From contig JAVKFF010000121.1 in the NCBI GenBank assembly GCA_040226215.1, positions 1 to 26,037 of the forward strand: 26,037 nucleotides of DNA, in the 5' to 3' direction. A model generated the notes under the pieces. The model saw nothing but the letters and a program-made list of their open reading frames with translations, was not told the DNA's origin and did not search any database. The number at the start of each line of letters is the position of its first letter. The stretch's first letter is position 1. The DNA comes from JAVKFF01 sp040226215 (lineage in GTDB: Bacteria; Pseudomonadota; Alphaproteobacteria; DSM-16000; Inquilinaceae). Positions 7,171 to 14,000 of this stretch are shown piece by piece. A program made the position numbers and the translations under genes.

Positions 7171-8040
7171 TCAGAGCGCGTTGACCGGAATCTTCAGATA
7201 GCTGACGCCGTTGTCCTCCGGCGGCGGCAGCTCGCCCGCGCGCATGTTCACCTGCACCGAGGGCAGGATCAGCACCGGCATGTCCAGGGTCTTGTCGCGG
7301 GCCTGGCGCCAGGAGACGAACTCCTCCTCCGCCACGCCGGCATGGGCCTGGACGTTCCTGGCCTTCTCCTCGCCCACCGTGGTCTCCCAGGCGTATTCGT
7401 CGCGGCCCGGCGCCTTGTAGTCGTGGCACATGAACAGCCGCGTCTCGTCGGGCAGGGCGAACAGACGGTCGTGGATCGAGTGGTAGAGCGTCTTGGCGTC
7501 GCCGCCCGGGAAGTCGCAGCGCGCGGTGCCGAAATCGGGCATGAAGATGGTGTCGCCGACGAAACCGGCATCGCCGATCAGGTAGGTCACGCAGGCCGGC
7601 GTGTGGCCGGGCGTGTGGATCACCCGCGCCTCGATGTCGCCGATCTGGAAGGTCTTGCCGTCGGAAAAGAGATGGTCGAACTGCGAGCCGTCCGTGCGGA
7701 ACGCCTTCTCGGCGTTGAAGACACCCTTGAAGACGCCCTGGACGGTACGGATGTGCTCGCCGATGCCGGTCCTGCCGCCGAGCTTGGCCTTCAGATAGGG
7801 CGCGGCGGAGAGATGGTCGGCATGGGCGTGGGTCTCCAGGTGCCAGTCGACCGTGAGGCCCTCCGCGCCCACATAGGCGATGACCGCGTCGGCCGAGTCC
7901 GTCGACGTGCGGCCCGATTTCGGGTCATAGTCGAGCACGGAGTCGATGATCGCCGCCCGGCGCGTGTCGGGATCGTGGACCACATAGGTGATCGTGAAGG
8001 TGGCTTCGTCGAAGAACGCCTTGACCACGGGATTCGTCAT
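7171..8040 (-). CDS. blh: Persulfide dioxygenase, ETHE1/Blh-type metallo-beta-lactamase fold
   Basis: Protein of 289 residues. Metal ligands are visible: HAHADH (His71, His73, Asp75, His76), HTPGH (His146), GDTIF (Asp163) and CHDY (His206). In ETHE1-like dioxygenases a 2-His/1-Asp iron site (equivalent to His71, His146 and Asp163 here) oxidises glutathione persulfide to sulfite; the other conserved residues are inherited from the hydrolase fold. The C-terminal segment VNMRAGELPPPEDNGVSYLK is typical of the Blh branch regulated by BigR. The frame continues to 8148, but ATG 8040 has a strong AGGAGGAG ribosome site and family similarity starts there. Classical Blh proteins carry an N-terminal DUF442 domain; here it is absent and a DUF442 domain is fused to the downstream SQR. 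The gene symbol is by similarity to blh; hydrolase function is unlikely. Confidence 0.92.
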   Translation of the reverse strand: MTNPVVKAFFDEATFTITYVVHDPDTRRAAIIDSVLDYDPKSGRTSTDSADAVIAYVGAEGLTVDWHLETHAHADHLSAAPYLKAKLGGRTGIGEHIRTVQGVFKGVFNAEKAFRTDGSQFDHLFSDGKTFQIGDIEARVIHTPGHTPACVTYLIGDAGFVGDTIFMPDFGTARCDFPGGDAKTLYHSIHDRLFALPDETRLFMCHDYKAPGRDEYAWETTVGEEKARNVQAHAGVAEEEFVSWRQARDKTLDMPVLILPSVQVNMRAGELPPPEDNGVSYLKIPVNAL

Positions 8041-8114
8041 GTCTCCTCCTCGAATGTCGTCTTGGCCCCGCCTCCGGGCCGGCATTCCTCGTGAACGCCG
8101 CGTTCGGTGCGGAC

Positions 8115-8145
8115 TTGCCGTTTCGTCCTCTGCATGCAATATAAT
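8115..8145 (+). promoter_or_regulatory. Candidate promoter of the bigR-like gene
   Basis: A perfect TATAAT at 8140-8145 is preceded by TTGCCG at 8115-8120, a four-of-six -35 match, with a long 19-nt spacer. Transcription would start near 8152, inside the operator, 17 nt before the first ATG. On the opposite strand TTCATA (8173-8168) and TATGAT (8149-8144) with 18-nt spacing could drive the dioxygenase-SQR operon. Confidence 0.5.
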
Positions 8146-8171
8146 CATACCTTCATAAGTTTGAAAGTATG
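8146..8171. promoter_or_regulatory. BigR-type operator, AT-rich inverted repeat
   Basis: CATACCTTCA (8146-8155), a 6-nt spacer, TGAAAGTATG (8162-8171): 10-bp arms with a single mismatch. It is the only AT-rich segment of the region and lies between the divergent ArsR and dioxygenase genes, overlapping both candidate promoters. BigR is known to bind AT-rich palindromes at this position. The right arm includes the ATG at 8169. Confidence 0.7.
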
Positions 8172-8465
8172 AAAATGAAGCAGATGGCGGAGTCGGCCGC
8201 CGGCGTCGCCGACCTCATGAAGACCCTGTCCCATCCCGGGCGGCTCCTGATGCTGTGCCACCTGGTGGAGGGCGAGAAGTCGGTCGGCGAGCTGGCGCGC
8301 CTGGTCGGCATGCGGGAGACGGCGGTCTCGCAGCAGCTCTCGAGCATGCGCAAGGAGGGTCTGGTGCTGCCGCGGCGCGACGGTCAGACGATCTACTACA
8401 GCCTGGCCAGGCCCGACGTCGCCCGGCTGATGACCTTCCTCTACGACGAATATTGCGGGGTCTGA
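8169..8465 (+). CDS. bigR: BigR-like ArsR family repressor (sulfide/persulfide sensor)
   Basis: Protein of 98 residues with an ArsR winged helix: TLSHPGRLLMLCHLVEGE (19-36), SVGELARLVGMRETAVSQQL (38-57), then the wing RRDGQTIYYSLA (69-80). Cys30 in the first core helix and Cys96 near the C-terminus correspond to the cysteine pair of BigR/YgaV/SqrR-type sensors, which form a disulfide or tetrasulfide with persulfides and then leave DNA. No metal-binding motif of ArsR/SmtB type is visible. Starts at 8169, 8175 or 8184 are possible; ATG 8175 has GAAAG seven bases upstream and ATG 8169 lies within the operator, so the exact start is uncertain by 2-5 codons. It is divergent from the dioxygenase-SQR genes, which it probably represses along with itself. 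Confidence 0.88.
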   Translation: MKMKQMAESAAGVADLMKTLSHPGRLLMLCHLVEGEKSVGELARLVGMRETAVSQQLSSMRKEGLVLPRRDGQTIYYSLARPDVARLMTFLYDEYCGV

Positions 8466-8519
8466 CGGGGCCCGCCGGGCTGCCGGCGTGAGCTGGAGCT
8501 GGCTGGCGCCGCGGCTCGG

Positions 8520-9176
8520 TCAGCCGTTTGACGGCGCCTCAGCATCCGCGACCTTCCGGCGGTAGTGGTAGACCCGTGCCGGCGGCGCGTTGCGCGGCAC
8601 CTTTTCCGCCAGCGTGCACTCCAGATCGAGCGCCGCGATCACCTCCGGCTTCACCGGCGACTTGCGGGTGTAGGTGAACTGGATGAAGACGCCGTCATCG
8701 TCCATCGCCCGGAAGGCGCCGCCGACGATATCGGTCTGCAACGCCACGCTCATGGTCAGGATCGGCAGGCCGGAGACCACGGCCTTGACCCCGCGCGGGC
8801 CCGCCGCCTGAGAGATCGCATAGATGTCGCCGGCGTCGCCGTAGACGACGCTGATCTGCGGGAAGCGCTTGACCAGCAGGTCGTAGAGGGTCTTCTCCCG
8901 CTCCACCACGATCAGGTCTGCGGGTTTCACCCCGGCGGCCAGCAGGGCGGCGGTGAAGACGCCGGTGCCACCGCCGAGTTCGACCACCGCGCCGTCGCGG
9001 TCCCGGGGCACGCCGCGTACCATGGCCTCGGCCAGTGCCTTGCCCGACGGCGTGAAATTGGCGATGCGGAAGGGCCGCCTGAGCCAGAGCAGGAAGAACA
9101 GGATGCGGTCGCGGATCGGCCGGGTCGGGGCCGCGGCGGCCGGACCGGTGTCGGATGGCGTCGGGTCGCTGGTCAT
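8520..9176 (-). CDS. PmtA-like SAM-dependent methyltransferase (phospholipid N-methyltransferase family)
   Basis: Class I methyltransferase of 218 residues. The SAM motif is VVELGGGTGVFTAALL (64-79), followed by the acidic end of strand 2, DLIVVEREK (87-95), YGDAGD (112-117) and the motif IV-like VVSGLPILTM (133-142). GTGVFTxALL, SGLP and the late PPARVYHYRR match the Rhizobium/Sinorhizobium-type PmtA proteins, which methylate phosphatidylethanolamine towards phosphatidylcholine, and the related rRNA dimethylase-like group. FFLLWLRRPFRIANFTPSG (27-45) may contact membrane. The lipid substrate is inferred from family resemblance only. The ATG lies 28 nt after the transporter stop and has no clear Shine-Dalgarno sequence, so translation may depend on coupling. 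It is the last gene of a four-gene co-directional run. Confidence 0.75.
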   Translation of the reverse strand: MTSDPTPSDTGPAAAAPTRPIRDRILFFLLWLRRPFRIANFTPSGKALAEAMVRGVPRDRDGAVVELGGGTGVFTAALLAAGVKPADLIVVEREKTLYDLLVKRFPQISVVYGDAGDIYAISQAAGPRGVKAVVSGLPILTMSVALQTDIVGGAFRAMDDDGVFIQFTYTRKSPVKPEVIAALDLECTLAEKVPRNAPPARVYHYRRKVADAEAPSNG

Positions 9177-9204
9177 GGGATGTGCGGTTTAGCAGGCTTG
9201 CCGC

Positions 9205-10515
9205 TCACGCGGTATCCCCCTCGGCCCCCCGCGGATGCGGGTCGCGCACCGAGAGCAGCAGCACACCGCCGACCAGGAACAGGACGACGATGACCAGCAT
9301 GCCGATCCGCTGGCTGCCGGAGAGCTGGGTGACCAGGCTGAACATCAGCGGGCCGATGAAGGCGATCGACTTGCCGGTCAGCGAGTAGAGCCCGAACATC
9401 TCCGTCTCCATGCCGGGCGGCGCAAGCCGGGCCATCAGCGAGCGGCTGGCCGCCTGGGCTGGCCCGATGAAGATGCCGAGCACCAGGGCGAGCGCGATGA
9501 AGACCTCGATGCTGGTGGCCATCAGCAGCGGCACGCCCGCGGCCATCAGGCCGATCAGGGCCAGCAGGATGGTGCGTTTGGAGCCGATGCGGTCATCGAG
9601 CGTGGCGAAACCGGCGGCGCCCAGGCCGGCGGTGACGTTGAGGCCGATGGCGAAGATCAGGATCTCCTGGAAGGACATGCCCATCTCGGTGCCCGCGAAG
9701 ATGCCGCCGACGGCGAACAGGGTCGCCAGCCCGTCGCGGTAGATGGCGCTGGCGATCAGGAACCGCACGATGTTGCCGTAACGGCGGATTTCCGTCAGCG
9801 TGCGGCGCAGTTGCCGGAGCCCGCGGCGTACCGCCTGGCTGGCGGTGACGCCCGTGGGCGCCTCGTCGCGGGTGAGCAGGAACATCGGCACGGCGAACAG
9901 CACCATCCACACGGCGACCAGGAGGGCGGTGGCGCGGATGTGCATGGCGCCTTCCGTCGGCACGCCCAGGAAGCCGCCGGCGCTGTCCAGGCCGACGAGG
10001 CCGACCAGCGCCACCACCAGGCAGGCGAGCCCGCCGACATAGCCGAGCCCCCAGGCCCAGCCGGAGATGCGGCCGAGATAGGCCGGCGGCGCGATGGCCG
10101 GCAGCAGCGCGTTGTAGAAGACCAGCGTCAGCTCGAAGCACACCGTGCCGGCGCCGGCGACGACCAGCGCGTAGATCACGAACGACTCGTCCGGCTCGAC
10201 GAACCAGAGCAGCCCGGACAACGTGGCGGTGAGCAGGGTGAGGACCAGGATCCAGGGCTTGAGGCGGCCGGTATGGTCGGCGATGGCGCCCAGCACCGGG
10301 CTCAGCACCGCGACGACGAGGCCGGAAATGCCGATGGCGAAGGCCCAGGCGGAGGCGCCCGCGTCCTGCGAGCCGTAGACGGCGGTGGCGAAATAGACCG
10401 AGAAGATGAAGGTCTCGATCACCGTGCCGAAGGGCGAGTTGGCCCAGTCGAACAGGCACCAGGCGGCGATGCCGACCCGCCGGTCGGCCACGCGGATGGG
10501 CGGGGCGACGGTCAT
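9205..10515 (-). CDS. MFS transporter of the Atg22/UMF1 group
   Basis: Integral membrane protein of 436 residues with about 12 hydrophobic segments. The N-terminal WCLFDWANSPFGTVIETFIF is the hallmark of the Atg22-like/UMF1 branch of the major facilitator superfamily. The loop after helix 2 carries GAIADHTGRLKPW, a version of the MFS GxxxDxxGRR motif, and DDRIGSKRTI is the equivalent in the second half. A charged central loop (about 215-245, rich in Arg) splits the halves. The eukaryotic relative Atg22 exports amino acids from vacuoles; bacterial members have no agreed substrate. The position downstream of the glutamate dehydrogenase gene, with a 31-nt gap on either side of the small exported protein gene between them, makes an amino acid role possible but unproven. 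The ribosome site (GGAG near the ATG) is weak. Confidence 0.85.
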   Translation of the reverse strand: MTVAPPIRVADRRVGIAAWCLFDWANSPFGTVIETFIFSVYFATAVYGSQDAGASAWAFAIGISGLVVAVLSPVLGAIADHTGRLKPWILVLTLLTATLSGLLWFVEPDESFVIYALVVAGAGTVCFELTLVFYNALLPAIAPPAYLGRISGWAWGLGYVGGLACLVVALVGLVGLDSAGGFLGVPTEGAMHIRATALLVAVWMVLFAVPMFLLTRDEAPTGVTASQAVRRGLRQLRRTLTEIRRYGNIVRFLIASAIYRDGLATLFAVGGIFAGTEMGMSFQEILIFAIGLNVTAGLGAAGFATLDDRIGSKRTILLALIGLMAAGVPLLMATSIEVFIALALVLGIFIGPAQAASRSLMARLAPPGMETEMFGLYSLTGKSIAFIGPLMFSLVTQLSGSQRIGMLVIVVLFLVGGVLLLSVRDPHPRGAEGDTA

Positions 10516-10546
10516 CGCTCCGCCACGCGCCGGCTTAAGGCCGGGA

Positions 10547-10972
10547 TCAGTTCGGCACCAGTCCGGACGGCGTCACCTGGAAGGTCTGGCTGACCAGACC
10601 CTGCGGCGTCTGGCTGGAGAAGGTGATGGTCGCGAACTCGTTCGACACGAAGCGCGGCGAGGTGCCGGCGAGCTGCACGCGCTGCTGCGGCAGGAAACCG
10701 CTGGGACCGCCCGTGAAGTAGACCACGAAGCTGGCCACCGGCACGGAGAACTGGTTGTTCAGCGAGTAGATCGAGAACAGTTCGTCGTAGCCGTCCCGGT
10801 TGAAGTCGACCGTGGTTGCGGTGACGCCGTAGACCGTGGTGCCGGTCTCCTGCGCGTGCTGCATGGCGATGCGCGAGGCGGCCGCGATGGGCGGGCCCGG
10901 CATCTGCGCGTGGGCACTGGCGGCGCTGACGGCCATCAGGCCGCCGATGGCGAGGGCGAGCAGGGTCTTCAT
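10547..10972 (-). CDS. Small exported protein of unknown function
   Basis: I do not recognise a family. From ATG 10972 it has 141 residues; the longer frame starts with GTG at 10984, inside the AGGAG ribosome site (10988-10984), so it is rejected. Residues 1-22 form a clear signal peptide ending in AHA before Gln23. The mature part of about 119 residues is polar and beta-rich, without cysteine or membrane segments. DFNRDGYDELF (56-66) resembles the calcium-binding loop of FG-GAP/VCBS-type or EF-hand-like repeats, which have D-x-[DN]-x-D-G; only one copy is present. It follows the glutamate dehydrogenase gene by 31 nt and precedes the transporter by 31 nt, so it is probably co-transcribed. A periplasmic location is inferred. 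Confidence 0.65.
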   Translation of the reverse strand: MKTLLALAIGGLMAVSAASAHAQMPGPPIAAASRIAMQHAQETGTTVYGVTATTVDFNRDGYDELFSIYSLNNQFSVPVASFVVYFTGGPSGFLPQQRVQLAGTSPRFVSNEFATITFSSQTPQGLVSQTFQVTPSGLVPN

Positions 10973-11003
10973 CGTTTCGGTCACTCCTGTGTCTGCCGAC
11001 GGG

Positions 11004-14000
11004 TCACCCGTTGATCAGGCCGCGCAGGCGGCGATTCGCCACCGCGAGCATCGAGACGTCAACATGCGCCAAGGCGCGCAGTTCTGCCATAAGCTGATCG
11101 ATCCGCTCGATCGGCGCCGACCGGCGTTCCATCCAGGCCGCCATCATGTCGGGTACTTTTGATTTCTTCGTGGCGCCGGACAGCGCGCCGATCGTGAGGT
11201 CGGCCTGCAGGGCGTAGAGATCGTCGATGATCGCCGCCGTGGCCTGCTTCTGCCAGTGATTGCCCGACGGCATGCGCTTGGCGCTGTCGCGCAGCCAGGC
11301 GATGCCCAGCCTGTCGCCGAGCTTGAAATAGGCCGGTGCCACATCCTTCACGTCGAAGGAGACGGTATCGGCGATATGCATGAGGTCGAGGCCGGAAGCC
11401 ATCAGGTTCAGGGCCGCCACCTTGCGGGCGATGACCTTGGGCACGCCGGCCTCGCTCAGCCCCCGGGTGCGGTCCAGGATGACCTGGCGGGCACGGTCGT
11501 AGACCACCTCGTTGAGGTGCTTGTCGATGTGCTCCACGCCGGGGCGGAAATGCGCCACCTGGTGGCCCACGTCCAGGTTCTCGCCGACATGGCGCAGCAC
11601 CCAGGCGGTCGCCCGTTCGATCAGCCGGCGGATATAGCGCAGCATGGTGGTCTGCACCGCCGCGTCGACCTTGTTGTCAAGGCTCTCGATGGCCAGCCAC
11701 AGGCCGCGCAGGTCGAAGCTGTCGCGCACGATCAGATAGGCCCGGGCGATGTCCGCCGGGCCCACGCCGGTCTGGTCCGCGGTCTCCGAGACGAAGGTCG
11801 GCCCGGCCCGGTTGACGATGGAGTTGGTGATCGAGGTGGCGATCAGCTCCCGGTGCAGCCGGTGGCTGGGGATCACCGTGCCGAACTTCTCGCGCATCGG
11901 CGTCGGGAAGTAGAGGATGAGGTCCTGCGCCAGGCTGGCGTCGTCGGGCAGCCCGCTCTGCAGGATGGCGTCGTAGAGCGCGATCTTGGCGTAGGAGAGC
12001 AGGACGGCGAGCTCGGGCCGGGTCAGGCCCTCGCGCCGGCCCAGTCGCTCGGTCAGCTCCTCGTCATTTGGCAGCAGTTCGACCTCGCGGTCGAGCCGGC
12101 CTTCCTTCTCCAGCGTGTGCATCAGCCGGGAGTGCTGGTCGAGCAGCTCCGGCGCTTCGTCCAGCACCATGGTGAGCGCCTGGGTCTGCAGATAGTTGTC
12201 CCGGAGCACCAGCTCGGCGACCTCGTCGGTCATGCGCTCGAGCAGCTGGTTGCGCTGCTTCATGGTGAGGTCGCCGCTGGCCACCACCTGACCAAGCAGG
12301 ATCTTGATGTTGACCTCGTGGTCGGAGCAGTCGACGCCGGCCGAGTTGTCGATGAAATCGGTGTTCAACCGCACGCCGGCCTTGGCCGCCTCGATGCGGC
12401 CGTCCTGGGTGACGGCGAGATTGGCGCCCTCGCCGATCACCTTGGCGCGCAGTTCCCGGGCGTTGATCCGCAGGCTGTCATTGGCCTTGTCGCCGACCTC
12501 GCCATGGCTCTCATGCGTCGCCTTCACATAGGTGCCGATGCCGCCGAACCACATCAGATCGACCGGCGCCCTGAGGATCGCCGTGATCAGCGAGTTCGGC
12601 GTCAGCCTGTCGACCTCTAGGCCGAGCAGCGCCTTGATCTCCGGGGTGAGCTTGATCTCCTTGGCGGTGCGCTCGAACACGCCGCCGCCCTTGGAGATGC
12701 GGCGGCCGTCATACTGGTCCCAGGAGCCGCGGGCGAGCTCGAACAGCCGCTTCCTCTCCTCGAAGCTGCTGGCCGCGTCCGGGTTCGGGTCGATGAAGAT
12801 GTGCAGATGGTTGAAGGCGGCCACCAGGCGGATGGTCTTGGACAGCAGCATGCCGTTGCCGAAGACGTCGCCCGACATGTCGCCCACGCCGGCGACGGCG
12901 AACTCATGCGCCTGGGTGTTGGTGCCCATCTCGCGGAAATGGCGCTTCACCGATTCCCAGGCGCCACGGGCGGTGATGCCCATCTTCTTGTGGTCGTAGC
13001 CCTCCGAGCCGCCGGAGGCGAAGGCGTCGTCGAGCCAGAAGCCGTAGTCGCGGCTGATCGCGTTGGCGATGTCGGAGAAGGTGGCCGTGCCCTTGTCGGC
13101 GGCGACCACCAGATAGGGATCGTCCTCGTCGTGGCGCACCACCTGCGGCGGGTGCACGATCGCGTCCTTGACGATGTTGTCGGTGATGTCGAGCAGGCCC
13201 TGCATGAGGATGCGGTAGCAGGCGATGCCCTCCGCCTGCACCGCCTCGCGCCCGGCGGCGCGCGGCGGCGGCTGCTTGACCACGAAGCCGCCCTTGGAGC
13301 CGACCGGCACGATGACCGCGTTCTTCACCATCTGCGCCTTCATCAGGCCGAGGATCTCGGTACGGAAATCCTCCCGCCGGTCCGACCAGCGGATGCCGCC
13401 GCGCGCCACCCGGCCGCCGCGCAGGTGGATGCCCTCGACCCGCGGCGAGTAGACGAAGACCTCGACCCAGGGGCGCGGCAGCGGCAGGTCGTCGATCAGC
13501 CGGCTGGCCAGCTTGAAGGAGATGTAGCCCTTGGGCCGCGCGTTCTCCGACTTCCGGCGCTCGCCCGCGTGGTCCTGGCTCTGGTAGTAGTTGGTGCGCA
13601 GCGTGGCGGTCACGACGTTGTAGAAACGCCTGAGGATGCGGTCCTCGTCCAGGTTCGCGACGCCGTCGAGGAAGCGCTCGAAGGCCTCGCCGATGGCGTC
13701 CTGTCGTTCCATCCGGTCTTGCTCGTCGACCTCGGGGTCGAAACGGGCGGCGAAGGCGTCGACGATCATCGAGGCGGCGTCGGCATTGCGCGCCAGCGTG
13801 TCCTCCATGGCATCCTGGCTGTACTGGATGCGCGCCTGGCGGAGATATCTGGCGATCGCACGCAGCAGCGTCACCTGGCGGCCGTTCAGGTTGGCGCCGA
13901 TGACCAGGCGGTTGAAGCCGTCATCCTCGATCTCGCCGTTCCAGATGCGTCCGAAGGCGTCCTGGAACAGCGGCCGAACGGTCTCCAGATCGACCGGACT

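Noticed and set aside
6118..8094. A plus-strand open frame of 658 codons opposite the SQR and dioxygenase genes.
   Set aside because: Both minus-strand proteins keep all catalytic motifs; the plus-strand product is low-complexity and crosses two gene boundaries.
9235..10593. A plus-strand open frame of 452 codons opposite the MFS gene.
   Set aside because: The product is dominated by Gln, His, Asp and Gly, the typical antisense of hydrophobic codons in a membrane protein gene.
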